Counted from the stretch's first letter, positions 1 to 8,429 are shown. The stretch is 54,896 nt of DNA from an uncultured Solobacterium sp. (GCA_900552125.1 URYK01000017.1:1-54896); one strand, 5' to 3'. Numbers and translations are program-made. Notes: generated by a model from the sequence alone, not told the origin.

Positions 1-75
1 CCCATTTTCATATACGAATGAATCCTTTCTTGAATATCTTAACTTAATGACATTGCTTGTTATACTAATTTTCAT
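1..75 (-). CDS. Hypothetical protein, 5' end only (last visible gene of the pilus operon)
   Basis: An ATG at 75 is preceded by an AGGGGG Shine-Dalgarno and begins 9 nt after the stop of the upstream gene. Twenty-five codons are visible, beginning MKISITSNVIKLRYSRKDSF, before the window ends. Tight spacing and strand suggest it is the next gene of the Tad-type pilus operon. The visible part has no recognisable domain, no signal peptide and no membrane segment, so no function is offered. Confidence 0.6.
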   Translation of the reverse strand, partial: MKISITSNVIKLRYSRKDSFVYENG

Positions 76-84
76 CTTAACCCC

Positions 85-489
85 CTAATCTACTAATATC
101 TGAATATGTTTTACACTCTTCATTCCTAAAGAATTGCATACGACACATCGTACCGTATATAATCCCTTTTTAGAGGTATTCACTGTACCATAAAATTCTA
201 ATTGATTACTGATATCACCATCGATATGATCAATTGCCCTAACTACCTTTGATAAATCTAATTTACTCCCTACACGTACTCTTTGATTTTCAGCTATGAT
301 CTGTGGAAATGAATGATTTAATAAAGGTTGATTTATATGTAACTGAGATGTCTCCATCTGCTTTGTATTTTCCTTTAAACATTTGTCTAAAGCTGTATTC
401 CACCCTTGAAATACAGCTATTGTTACTGATAAGACACTTAACATGATCCATACCGGCATACTAATATGTAATGCATTTTCCATTAACAT
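85..489 (-). CDS. Small membrane-anchored protein with a DUF5011/Ig-like domain
   Basis: A 134-residue protein with an N-terminal hydrophobic segment (about residues 8-28), a short linker, and a C-terminal Ig-like module (about residues 70-134). The module has the DUF5011 pattern: VGSKLDLSKVV, then DHIDGDIS, then GLYTVRCVV. The same fold type occurs in the two large proteins at the head of this locus (4217-6816), which suggests a shared surface or pilus-associated role. Start choice is ambiguous: ATG at 489 lies inside the end of the preceding 42-codon gene, while ATG at 483 overlaps that gene's stop as TAATG and gives 132 residues. Function is unknown; a minor pilus or surface subunit is inference from context. 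Confidence 0.7.
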   Translation of the reverse strand: MLMENALHISMPVWIMLSVLSVTIAVFQGWNTALDKCLKENTKQMETSQLHINQPLLNHSFPQIIAENQRVRVGSKLDLSKVVRAIDHIDGDISNQLEFYGTVNTSKKGLYTVRCVVCNSLGMKSVKHIQILVD

Positions 490-611
490 AACCTCTCTAA
501 TATGGAGGATAAATATCCTGCATAAACGCTAATCATAAATAATGACAGTACTACAGTTGCACTAACAAGTTCCATGATGATCTCTATACTTTCTTTTACT
601 GCATGTTCCAT
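483..611 (-). CDS. 42-aa single-pass membrane peptide of the pilus locus
   Basis: A 42-codon frame (begins MEHAVKESIEIIMELVSATV, ends LSSILERLC) sits exactly between the 37-aa gene and the Ig-like gene, and its stop overlaps the next ATG. It has a short charged N-terminus carrying S-I-E-I-I followed by about 20 hydrophobic residues. This recalls the A-I-E-Y core of Flp pilins, but the usual leader and glycine cleavage site are absent. The 37-aa neighbour has a similar N-terminus (QAVEII), so the two may be paralogous. Coding status rests on tight operonic packing and composition. It could be a minor pilin-like subunit or an assembly peptide; neither is shown. Confidence 0.55.
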   Translation of the reverse strand: MEHAVKESIEIIMELVSATVVLSLFMISVYAGYLSSILERLC

Positions 612-613
612 AA

Positions 614-727
614 CTATACCCCTAACATTGGCATTGACTGATATAAATAAAAGAAAACACTAATGAAGCCGATACCGATCATAAGCATGCCAATAATTTC
701 TACTGCCTGTTCAACACTAATTTCCAT
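614..727 (-). CDS. 37-aa single-pass membrane peptide of the pilus locus
   Basis: A 37-codon frame (begins MEISVEQAVEIIGMLMIGIG, ends YQSMPMLGV) starts inside the last codons of tadC and ends 2 nt before the ATG of the 42-aa gene. It has an acidic amphipathic N-terminus with A-V-E-I-I, then a hydrophobic stretch of about 20 residues. Size and layout resemble Flp pilins, but no prepilin cleavage motif is visible. Translational coupling with tadC on one side and the 42-aa gene on the other supports a real gene. Function is inference only. Confidence 0.55.
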   Translation of the reverse strand: MEISVEQAVEIIGMLMIGIGFISVFFYLYQSMPMLGV

Positions 728-1823
728 AGCTTCCCATCAATAGCTGTGATAACAGCAGTGAAACAAAAAACATATACATGCATGGAACACACATTAATAC
801 CATCGTTAATAAATCAGCAGTAAATAATTCATTTCGATATCGTTTCTCTCGTTTATTCTGTTCGATTTTTGTTAGTGCCTTGGTTAGCCCTGCTATTTCA
901 TATTTTAATTTATCTTTTGAAAGCTCCCTATATTCATAAATTTTCATCATAATATCCTTAAATCCTTCAATCTGATAATGTGATAAAAAGCCTATATATG
1001 CATCTTTATTCGCATTATCTTTTTCAATTTTACTAATAAATTCATTTAAATCCGGCTGTAATATTGATGGTGCTGTTTTATACGACATCGTAATCGCATT
1101 ATAAATGTTGTTTTCTCCAATTAAAGAATAAAGCGTATTTACCTTTATCATTCACACGAAAGCGCAGCCTTTCATGCAGTCTTACTCATATAAGCAGACC
1201 TCTTATGTTTTCACATAAGCGTAGACTATATCTTCATCTTGTATATACAAGAGCCACATTTTTCTTCCGCCATACACTTGCGGTTTTACTCTCCCTCAAG
1301 GAGATAGTCGTTGAACGTTTTCCTTATCTTTCAACTTAGGAAAGTCGCTGCTGAACACCCATTGTACAAACACGTAGGACCACTTCCGTAACTTTTTTTC
1401 ACCTTATGCCATCTCAGCTTTTGTTTCTGTTTTCACACCCTCATGATTCTTTTCAAAATCATTGTGGTCACTGAGCTTTAGGGGTTACCAGCAATTAACG
1501 TGGAGTCTGCACCAATCACTTGATACAGAGGGCTAACTTTCAACCCAGATGATGACAGCATCCTGCATCCTGCTGCATCGTTTACTATGCTCCATTTTAA
1601 CTAATACATATGGAAGTTTATTTACTAGCAGTGTGCATGCCAGAAAACAGAGAAATCTTACATACCATGAAGAAATCCAACAAATAGAAATAACAAGACC
1701 AATCAGTCCACCTATAACAAGACATATGATACGCATTAAAACATAACGTTTTTCGTCATCTGTTTTAATCATATATGCATATGGCTGTAAATCCTTCTTT
1801 AACAAGCTATAAACATAATCCAT
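717..1823 (-). CDS. tadC: TadC-like pilus inner-membrane platform protein, interrupted by a group I intron
   Basis: Exon 1 is 1823-1544/1543 and exon 2 is 1152-717. Removing 1542-1153 joins codons ...VIIW to V-MIKVNTLYSL and gives one frame of about 238 residues. The predicted protein has two adjacent membrane helices at about 28-75, a cytoplasmic T2SSF/GspF-like helical region, and a C-terminal membrane helix near 208-232, the plan of TadC. Unspliced RNA would stop after 96 codons at a TAG in the intron, and the ATG at 1151 has no Shine-Dalgarno. The start ATG at 1823 overlaps the tadB stop (TAATG) after AAGGAG. Family assignment comes from position after tadA and tadB and from topology; sequence similarity to known TadC is modest by eye. 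Confidence 0.7.
1153..1542 (-). ncRNA. Group I self-splicing intron inside tadC (390 nt, no ORF)
   Basis: Read on the minus strand, the segment contains the four conserved group I elements in order: P (AATTGCTGG, 1496-1488), Q (TTCAGCAGC, 1355-1347), R (GTTCAACGACTA, 1316-1305) and S (AAGATATAGTC, 1234-1224). P4 pairs TTGCTG with CAGCAG, and P7 pairs GACTA with TAGTC exactly. P6 is TTTCC/GGAAA. P1 pairs exon GGGT/T with the guide AGCCC, placing a U.G wobble at the 5' splice site (after 1543). The 3' end has hairpins CTTATGT/ACATAAG and CATGAAAG/CTTTCGTG and ends in G at 1153. Of the possible 3' sites with a terminal G, only this one restores the reading frame. The R sequence and an extra hairpin after P7 suggest subgroup IA, as in phage introns. 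No homing endonuclease is encoded. Confidence 0.88.
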
Positions 1824-2605
1824 TATTCATCGCTCCTTAACCATTTCTTATTAACCAGGGATACATATACAACGAAGAAAATCACCATCATGATTTCAAT
1901 TTCGATAAAAGTAAAAAACTGATACTGATTATTTTTTATCATGATTGCCTGTAATTCAGGATCCTGATATGCAAATACAGAATACATACTAATACCAAAA
2001 GACAACACTGTCATCAGATAAAACATATATCTAGCAGATTTCTTTTTCTTTTGGAAAACCATCATTTCCTGTTTCCAGTTTTCGTAATCAATTAGATCTA
2101 AATTATAGTAAACAGAATCTCCTCCCTGCTGTTCGCCAGTTACTAATAATGCATGCAGACGCTTCAAATATGTATTCTCATATTGATTTTCGATGTATTG
2201 AATTCCTTTTTCTAATTGCCCTGTTTCATTAATACAAATCGAAGCTTTTTCTATACAGGCAGCCATTTTAGAATGTTCTGGAAACATTTTTCGTGTTTCT
2301 TTTAAGGCACTTGTCAGCTTTCCATATACTTTAAAATACATTCGAACACTTTCAAAATACTGACAATATTCCTCAAAGCGTCGCTGTTCATGAAGATAGA
2401 AAAAATAGGCAGAAATCACACCAGGCAATAGTACAATTAAACTTCCTAATACTATACCTGTGTATAAGATATTTAATTTTTGAAAATAACAGATTGTGAT
2501 CATTGCCATGATCGTAGAAAATATCGTAAGACAAAAATCTTTTTTTGAATATGTATATCCATATGTTTTAACAGATGTCATCTTCTTGAATTTAGAATTC
2601 TTCAT
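1823..2605 (-). CDS. tadB: TadB-like pilus inner-membrane platform protein
   Basis: A 260-residue protein with two hydrophobic segments near the N-terminus (about 27-75), a long charged helical cytoplasmic region, and two C-terminal membrane helices (about 193-212 and 230-250), ending NKKWLRSDE. This is the T2SSF/GspF-like plan of TadB, which with TadC forms the inner-membrane base that couples the TadA ATPase to pilus assembly. The gene overlaps the 3' end of tadA by 14 nt and its stop overlaps the tadC start, indicating translational coupling. Assignment rests mostly on order and topology; primary sequence motifs of the family are weak. Confidence 0.65.
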   Translation of the reverse strand: MKNSKFKKMTSVKTYGYTYSKKDFCLTIFSTIMAMITICYFQKLNILYTGIVLGSLIVLLPGVISAYFFYLHEQRRFEEYCQYFESVRMYFKVYGKLTSALKETRKMFPEHSKMAACIEKASICINETGQLEKGIQYIENQYENTYLKRLHALLVTGEQQGGDSVYYNLDLIDYENWKQEMMVFQKKKKSARYMFYLMTVLSFGISMYSVFAYQDPELQAIMIKNNQYQFFTFIEIEIMMVIFFVVYVSLVNKKWLRSDE

Positions 2606-3617
2606 CTATTTCCCTCCAGTCTAAGGAGACATGATTAGCCTTAAACACTTCCTTAAAGTAATCAGGCAATTTAAAACAACGTACATGATTTAATGTCTGC
2701 TGATACAATAAAGTCTTTTGCGGCTGTCGCTGTTCATCATTCCAAAACAAGGCAATCTGCCCAATATAACGTTTCATTTTACCACCAGATAATTCTTTAC
2801 ATGGTGTTATGCATACCTGGATATAATCATGAATGGTTGATAATAAATGATGATCGTTTTTATTCTGTGATAACTGAATTAAGCGCTGCGGCATTAAAAG
2901 GGCATCTTTTAAGTGTACAGTAGCACATACTCTTGCCGAACTGCTTAGCACAAGAAATAAATCATCTACCGCCTCATCTCGTACTTCCTGAAAACATACA
3001 TAATCCGCATTATCTCGCAAAATACAAGCAGTCGTATTTGTATAGTTCATGATATCATTAACTATGTACTGACGAATATTACGCTGAGGATATAACTCTA
3101 ACATACGCATTTCATCAATATCACTTATAAAGTCAATACTTGCATTTTCATGACACATACTTAACATCGTTTTCATTAACTGTGTCTTCCCTGTGCCAAC
3201 CTCTCCTCCAAATATAACACTCATCTTTGACTTGATGCAGGCTTGAAGAAAATCAAAAACAACAGGAAGACAATACTTTGTCTTTTTTGCCATTTTAGGA
3301 GTAATTACTAAATCAATTGGATTTTTTCGTATACTCAGTGTATAGCCAGAAGTTGAAAAAGAACGATGGGTCGCATGAATACGCAAACCTTCTATCTCAC
3401 CATCTAAAATTGGATGCTCATAATTAAACTGCTCATTGATAGCACTAGAATTACTCAAACGATGTATTAGCCCTTCCAAATAATGCTCTTCCAGCTGCAT
3501 TACCTTATATTTGCCTTTATGTACGTGTGTAACAAAGACACTTGAGCCATTACTATCAATATCTGTAATCTGTTCATCTAAAACATATGGCTGTAAGAGT
3601 CCAAAATCGAAAGTCAT
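2592..3617 (-). CDS. tadA: TadA/CpaF-type pilus assembly ATPase
   Basis: A 341-residue secretion ATPase of the CpaF/TadA (type II/IV secretion) family, which powers Flp/Tad pilus assembly at the inner membrane. The Walker A motif GGEVGTGKT lies at about 137-145. A Walker B-like segment with conserved acidic residues (VCFQEVRDEA) is at about 207-216, and a CATVHLKDA segment at about 231-239 resembles the conserved histidine loop. A substrate-side domain with HATHRSFS and RKNP (about 80-100) is typical. The protein is somewhat shorter than many CpaF proteins because it lacks the long N-terminal extension. It is followed by tadB (overlap 14 nt) and preceded by a 51-aa membrane protein. Confidence 0.88.
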   Translation of the reverse strand: MTFDFGLLQPYVLDEQITDIDSNGSSVFVTHVHKGKYKVMQLEEHYLEGLIHRLSNSSAINEQFNYEHPILDGEIEGLRIHATHRSFSTSGYTLSIRKNPIDLVITPKMAKKTKYCLPVVFDFLQACIKSKMSVIFGGEVGTGKTQLMKTMLSMCHENASIDFISDIDEMRMLELYPQRNIRQYIVNDIMNYTNTTACILRDNADYVCFQEVRDEAVDDLFLVLSSSARVCATVHLKDALLMPQRLIQLSQNKNDHHLLSTIHDYIQVCITPCKELSGGKMKRYIGQIALFWNDEQRQPQKTLLYQQTLNHVRCFKLPDYFKEVFKANHVSLDWREIDEEF

Positions 3618-3618
3618 A

Positions 3619-3774
3619 TTATTTGCCTACTCCCGTTATATCAAATAAAGTATTCGTCTGTTCTACTGTTTTATTCGATACATTTTTTGAATATTCTTTG
3701 CTGGACGCAATAAAAACACTTCCGACAACTAGTGCCAATACGACTAATACTGCAATTTTAGGTGCATTTTCCAT
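3619..3774 (-). CDS. 51-aa single-pass membrane protein, possible pilin-like subunit
   Basis: The chosen start is the ATG at 3774 (MENAPKIAVLVVL...), which has an AGGA Shine-Dalgarno upstream; an ATG 30 nt earlier lacks one. The 51-residue product has a six-residue N-terminus, one hydrophobic segment of about 20 residues, and a polar tail ending DITGVGK. It sits 1 nt before tadA, between the TadE-like gene and the ATPase, where Flp pilin genes often lie. It begins MENA, like the Ig-like protein at 85-489. No prepilin peptidase cleavage motif is seen. A structural pilin role is possible but unproven. Confidence 0.6.
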   Translation of the reverse strand: MENAPKIAVLVVLALVVGSVFIASSKEYSKNVSNKTVEQTNTLFDITGVGK

Positions 3775-3833
3775 TTTGCTTTTCCTTTCGTGGGGTTGCC
3801 ACATTCGCTTTTTGTTAGGAAGACATAACCTAT

Positions 3834-4211
3834 TTATGGAAGTCTGTATTCTTCCAGAATCATGCTCTTGCGTAAACTTCGCTGATCCTTTGTTCCATTT
3901 AAATGTATAAAATCCATTGTGATATCTACATCTATCAGACCTTCTTTGCTTATATCGTATATATTTAATGTATAATCACTGTCTGTATTGATATTATTCG
4001 CAAATTCTCGAATCAGCTCTGCCTCCATTATGGCTTCATCCATTTCATATATCTTATGTATACCCAAACCAGTTAAGACATTATGCATACTGATAGAAGC
4101 TGTTTCCTCCATTTCACTTTTACGCAGAGTAATCGAGTGGATATCTAACATGACTAATAAAACCATCACAAAACAAAGTAAAATAATGCTATATTTCATC
4201 ATTGTTTTCAT
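3834..4211 (-). CDS. TadE-like pseudopilin
   Basis: A 125-residue protein with one N-terminal hydrophobic helix (about 8-24) followed by a soluble domain ending KSMILEEYRLP. Size, single N-terminal helix, a conserved-looking Glu shortly after it, and position in the pilus operon match TadE/TadF-type minor pilins, which help initiate or modify the pilus. It lies 5 nt downstream of the 532-aa surface protein gene and 59 nt upstream of the 51-aa gene. Similarity is structural rather than by clear motifs, so a general minor-pilin call is safest. Confidence 0.55.
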   Translation of the reverse strand: MKTMMKYSIILLCFVMVLLVMLDIHSITLRKSEMEETASISMHNVLTGLGIHKIYEMDEAIMEAELIREFANNINTDSDYTLNIYDISKEGLIDVDITMDFIHLNGTKDQRSLRKSMILEEYRLP

Positions 4212-4216
4212 ATTGA

Positions 4217-5815
4217 TTACACTCCATTTCCTATGTTTTTCAAATATCCAAACTCTTGAAGAAATAACATATTATCTTGTATGGAATAACCATGATTTTT
4301 ATTAAAGCTCTTGATTTTTTGAATATCTTCTCTACTCAGCTTCCATGAAAACAATATATCTTCTTTATCTTTTAATAGACTTGACTTTAAACGCATAAAT
4401 CGCTCATTTTCTCTCCAGACACTATTTTCATTCAATGTTTGAAGATAAGGATAAGCAATACTGCGAACATATTTCTTAGTACGATCTTCTTCGGCACGCT
4501 GATCAAGAACAATTACTTTTATAGTCTTTTCGGCAATATTAGATGATTGATCTTTTACCTGATACGTCAATTGATATTCCCCTTGTTGCATAAGATTTGT
4601 CGTATCCTTAATCACCTTAACTTTACTTGTAATATCTCCCTCTTCCGGATCCTTTGCGGATACCTTCTCAAGACGTACTTTTTCCCATTCTTTATTTGTA
4701 TATAGGTTTTCAAAAATATAAATATTATCAGCATGAATACTTGGGAAGCCATCCCAATAAGCATATAAATGAATATTCTGTTTCACAGGTTCTGTAAATG
4801 TATAGAGTATCCCTCCACTGTCATACCATCCTATAAATTTACAGTCTGCCTTTGTTGGTTCCTTTACCCTTCCAGCTAAACTTCCATACGCTACTGTCTG
4901 TATAGGAACTGTACTGCCTCCATTAGAATGAAACGTAATTGTAAAAGTTTTAACTCTATAACAAGCAATAATATTCATATTCTTTTTAATGTTTGTGTAA
5001 CCTTCACTCCATTTTTCAAATGTATAACCTTCTCGTGAAGGATTAGCAGGAGGAGAAGCATTCCCTCCATGAGTAACATTCTGCGATTTTAAAATAGATC
5101 CATCCCAATCTAAAAAATTAATTTGATATACATTCGTAGAATATTGTGCCGTAACAATTGTATCAGCCTTAATATTCGTAAATGCTTTGTCCCACCCTTT
5201 AAATGTTTTACCTTCTTTATTGCCTACTGATGGTGCTGTCGCATTCCCATAACGTACTACCTTCTGCGTCTTTAACAACGTTCCATCGTAATCTAAAAAC
5301 TTAACTGTATACATTGGAAAATTAACTGTGATTTTTTGTTTTACATTTACCACCGTAATACCACCGCTTTTAAGATCTCTAAGCTCCACTGTATGAACCC
5401 CAGGTTTTAATGTAAAAGTTTCCTCTCCACATAACTGTGTCTTATTGGAGATGTGTTTATTTATGTAATTAGAAATCGTGGCTTTCTTCATATTATCCAC
5501 AAACACACCAATTGGAATCTTCTGATAAATATAAGAACCTTGCCCTCCTTTATGTGTTATATAATAACGAAAGCGATATTTTATTGTTTTAGCCACATCA
5601 TCATACCCAACTTTTTCATATGTTATGGTTTCAAAGAACTTCCCATTATTCCAAGAACCTATTTTTGTATGCCCCACCACAATCTCTTTGGAACTTTTTG
5701 GCTTAAATGAAGTGGTAGATAAGGTTACCGCATGTATTGAAACCGGTTCTAAACAAGGACTGAGAAACAAGAAACATAAAATGATTCCCATGAAACTTCG
5801 TATGTATTTTTTCAT
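4217..5815 (-). CDS. Secreted surface protein with InlB-type (Flg_new) repeats and a DUF5011/Ig-like domain
   Basis: A 532-residue exported protein. Residues 1-30 are a signal peptide (MKKYIRSFMGIILCFLFLS...). Residues about 170-350 hold three Listeria-Bacteroides (InlB B-type) repeats, recognisable from F-L-D-Y-D-G, G-K-T-F-K-G-W and A-Q-Y or A-Y-W. Residues about 365-435 form a DUF5011-type Ig-like module (EEGDITSKVKV, GEYQLTYQVKD). No LPXTG or membrane anchor is visible at the C-terminus. The start has GAGGTGATC upstream, and 20 nt separate it from the lipoprotein gene. Located at the head of the pilus operon, it may be an adhesive or tip subunit; that is inference. Confidence 0.75.
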   Translation of the reverse strand: MKKYIRSFMGIILCFLFLSPCLEPVSIHAVTLSTTSFKPKSSKEIVVGHTKIGSWNNGKFFETITYEKVGYDDVAKTIKYRFRYYITHKGGQGSYIYQKIPIGVFVDNMKKATISNYINKHISNKTQLCGEETFTLKPGVHTVELRDLKSGGITVVNVKQKITVNFPMYTVKFLDYDGTLLKTQKVVRYGNATAPSVGNKEGKTFKGWDKAFTNIKADTIVTAQYSTNVYQINFLDWDGSILKSQNVTHGGNASPPANPSREGYTFEKWSEGYTNIKKNMNIIACYRVKTFTITFHSNGGSTVPIQTVAYGSLAGRVKEPTKADCKFIGWYDSGGILYTFTEPVKQNIHLYAYWDGFPSIHADNIYIFENLYTNKEWEKVRLEKVSAKDPEEGDITSKVKVIKDTTNLMQQGEYQLTYQVKDQSSNIAEKTIKVIVLDQRAEEDRTKKYVRSIAYPYLQTLNENSVWRENERFMRLKSSLLKDKEDILFSWKLSREDIQKIKSFNKNHGYSIQDNMLFLQEFGYLKNIGNGV

Positions 5816-5835
5816 TAAATGATCACCTCATATTT

Positions 5836-6816
5836 TTAGTCCATAGTACTGAAGTTTACTGTCCATGGAGTATCATCTTGTCCTGCATTCGCATAATTAC
5901 CATCAAAAGGCTGAATAATTTCCATAATACAATCTTCCCATGGACCTCCAGGAATACTAGTCTGTTCCTCAGCCCAGGCATTCGCTTCTTCATATGTCGC
6001 AAAAACTCGTCCACTATTTCCTAAAAGATAACTTGGAAAATTATCCACTGTCATAATTGGAAGCTCTTCTTCTGGATAAACAACTTCTTCTTTTTCAAGA
6101 ATCTTACTATCATTTTGTATTTCTTGAGATGGCTGTTTTGCCGGTGTTTCCTGAACAGAATTATTTGAACTATTGTTATTTTCCTGTTTTGATACAGAGC
6201 TATCATGATTAGAAGTTTTATTTTCTGTCTTATGTTTATCCTTCACTACAGTAAGATTAGCTGTTTCCTCTTGTTTAGAAAGATTTGACTGCTTCTTTCC
6301 ATCATCCGTAAATTGTAGCGTAACTTTAACTTCATCTGACTCATTTCCGCTTTTATCTTTTACCTTAATGCGTAAAATGACTTCAGATGCAGAAGAAGGA
6401 ATTTTTGAAACTTTAGGCAATTCAAAACTCTTGTCATAATTATCAGTAATCACTACATTATCTTGAATGGCTTTATTCACTTTCTTTAAATTAGTAGATA
6501 ACGGAAACACAAGTATCTTTTCCTTACAATGAATGACAGGTTTTTCTTTATCTATGATTTTTATTTTTACAGTATAATCCTTATGGTCATATTGTATGCT
6601 CATTGTATATGTACCTAGCTTTTGTACATTAACATCACTTTTCTTAATTACAACTTCTTTTTCATTTCCGATGGGATCAAAAAAGTTTTTAGCATGCAAA
6701 TCTAATTCTTCTTTTACAGGAAACTCCAACATTTCACTTTTAAGTTTTACATCTGATGCACATCCACATAAACCAATAGTCAGAATTAAAAAAATTAATT
6801 TGTATAAACCCTTCAT
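5836..6816 (-). CDS. Lipoprotein with Ig-like domains, first gene of the pilus operon
   Basis: A 326-residue protein with a lipoprotein signal: hydrophobic stretch then LTIGLCGCAS, with a plausible lipobox cysteine at residue 18 or 20. Two Ig-like/DUF5011-like segments follow (about 40-95 and 95-170, ending KDKSGNESDEVKVTL). Then comes a low-complexity Ser/Asn/Lys/Glu linker (about 175-245) and a compact C-terminal domain (about 255-326) rich in Trp, Asn and Asp. It is the promoter-proximal gene of the operon leading into the Tad genes. The C-terminal domain is not recognised. A cell-surface anchoring or pilus-associated role is inferred from export signals and neighbours. Confidence 0.7.
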   Translation of the reverse strand: MKGLYKLIFLILTIGLCGCASDVKLKSEMLEFPVKEELDLHAKNFFDPIGNEKEVVIKKSDVNVQKLGTYTMSIQYDHKDYTVKIKIIDKEKPVIHCKEKILVFPLSTNLKKVNKAIQDNVVITDNYDKSFELPKVSKIPSSASEVILRIKVKDKSGNESDEVKVTLQFTDDGKKQSNLSKQEETANLTVVKDKHKTENKTSNHDSSVSKQENNNSSNNSVQETPAKQPSQEIQNDSKILEKEEVVYPEEELPIMTVDNFPSYLLGNSGRVFATYEEANAWAEEQTSIPGGPWEDCIMEIIQPFDGNYANAGQDDTPWTVNFSTMD

Positions 6817-6924
6817 ATCATTCCCTACCCTTCTGTTTTTGTACTTCTTGACACTACAATGATATCATGGGGCAATATGCAATGCGCACGTTATTTAAAC
6901 GCAGATTATACGCAGAAAAAGTGC

Positions 6925-6964
6925 AAAAAAAAAGCATGATATGAGACATAGAGTCCAATCATGC
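6925..6964 (-). terminator. Rho-independent terminator after pyk
   Basis: On the minus strand, arms GCATGAT and ATCATGC flank a 17-nt loop and are followed by nine T residues. It lies 12 nt past the pyk stop and separates the glycolytic genes from the pilus operon. The pilus operon promoter should lie in 6817-6924, but no convincing pair of -35/-10 boxes was identified there. Confidence 0.75.
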
Positions 6965-6975
6965 AAATTTATTAA

Positions 6976-8397
6976 TTATTTAACTTCAATAATTTTCATA
7001 GTGTTAGTTGCACCATTACCTACTGGATATCCAGCAACGATGATAATCGTTTCACCAACTTTAATACCCATTTCTTTCGCAATAGCACGAGCTAATTCAC
7101 ATTCATTGTTTTGATTGTTCGCAACTTCTGATAGAACAGTAGTTACACCCCAGTTCATAGCTAATGAACGCTGTGTTTTTTCATCAAATGTAACTGCGAT
7201 TACTGGTGCTTCAGGACGGAACTTAGAAATTCTTCTAGCAGTTGTTCCACTCTGTGTAAAGGCAATTACTGCCGCAACGTCTAATGCCATAGCTGTATCA
7301 GCTACAGAAATAGCGATTGCATCATTTTTTGTTCTCTGACTAGTTTTGATACTAGCCTTTAAACGTTCTCTATATGGAATTGTTGGTTCCATTGCTTTCG
7401 CAATACGATCCATTGTCTGTACTGCTTCGATAGGATATAAACCAGCAGCAGATTCTCCACTTAACATAATAGCATCTGTACCATCTAATACAGCATTCGC
7501 AACGTCACTAGCTTCTGCACGTGTAGGTCTAGGGTTTCCCTGCATAGACTCTAACATATGAGTTGCAGTTACAACCGGTTTACCCATTGCATTTGCAGTT
7601 TTGATAATCTTTTTCTGATAAATTGGAACTAATTCAAAAGAAACGTCAACACCTAAATCACCACGAGCAACCATGACACCATCAGCTACTTCTAGGATTT
7701 CTTCCAAATTATCAAATCCTTCCTGATTCTCAATTTTAGGAATAATCTGAATATCTGGTCTTCCTTCTTCTCTTAAAATCTTACGAATTGCTAAAATATC
7801 TTCTTTTCTTCTTGTGAAAGAAGCCGCAATATAATCTACACCCATTTTACATCCAAAACGAATATCTGCATCATCTTTTGCAGAAACGAATGGCATACTT
7901 AACTTAACACCTGGTAAGTTACATCCTTTTTTGCTTTTTAACTGTCCTGGGTTTTCAATACGGCATTTTAATTCCCCATCTTTTTTCTCTAAAATTGTTA
8001 GACGCATTTTTCCATCGTCAATTAAAATGGTTCCGCCTACTTCAACATCATTGAAAACTTCTGGACACTGAATATGAAATTTATCGTGTGTACCTAAAAC
8101 TTTTTCACGAACAATCGTAACGATTTCTCCTTTTTCATATTCTTCTACACCATTTTCAAAATCACCTAAACGTACTTCAGGACCTTTTGTATCTAATAAA
8201 ATGGCAATATTTTTTCCAGTTTCTTTTACTACCTCACGAATATTTTTAATTCGATTTCCGTGTTCTTCATAATCACCATGAGAAAAGTTTAAACGAATAA
8301 TGTTCATACCATTCTCTACAAGTTTTGTCATCATTTCCTTGCTTTCAGAAGCAGGACCAATTGTACAAATAATCTTAGTTTTTCTGTTTCCTAACAT
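6976..8397 (-). CDS. pyk: Pyruvate kinase
   Basis: A 473-residue pyruvate kinase, which transfers phosphate from phosphoenolpyruvate to ADP in the last step of glycolysis. Visible signatures are the N-terminal KTKIICTIGPAS, the substrate loop LLDTKGPEVRLGD, the catalytic-lysine region IIPKIENQEG, and MVARGDLGV with the HMLESM segment that follows. The protein ends after the C domain and lacks the extra PEP-utiliser-like C-terminal domain of Bacillus enzymes. The gene lies 32 nt downstream of pfkA, the usual pfkA-pyk pairing, and is closed by a strong terminator. Confidence 0.97.
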   Translation of the reverse strand: MLGNRKTKIICTIGPASESKEMMTKLVENGMNIIRLNFSHGDYEEHGNRIKNIREVVKETGKNIAILLDTKGPEVRLGDFENGVEEYEKGEIVTIVREKVLGTHDKFHIQCPEVFNDVEVGGTILIDDGKMRLTILEKKDGELKCRIENPGQLKSKKGCNLPGVKLSMPFVSAKDDADIRFGCKMGVDYIAASFTRRKEDILAIRKILREEGRPDIQIIPKIENQEGFDNLEEILEVADGVMVARGDLGVDVSFELVPIYQKKIIKTANAMGKPVVTATHMLESMQGNPRPTRAEASDVANAVLDGTDAIMLSGESAAGLYPIEAVQTMDRIAKAMEPTIPYRERLKASIKTSQRTKNDAIAISVADTAMALDVAAVIAFTQSGTTARRISKFRPEAPVIAVTFDEKTQRSLAMNWGVTTVLSEVANNQNNECELARAIAKEMGIKVGETIIIVAGYPVGNGATNTMKIIEVK

Positions 8398-8429
8398 GTC
8401 ATATTCCTTTCTTAACCTAATATCTTTAT

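Noticed and set aside
1549..1746. Plus-strand ORF opposite tadC exon 1
   Set aside because: It is antisense to a well-supported coding exon, has no Shine-Dalgarno and no recognisable domain.
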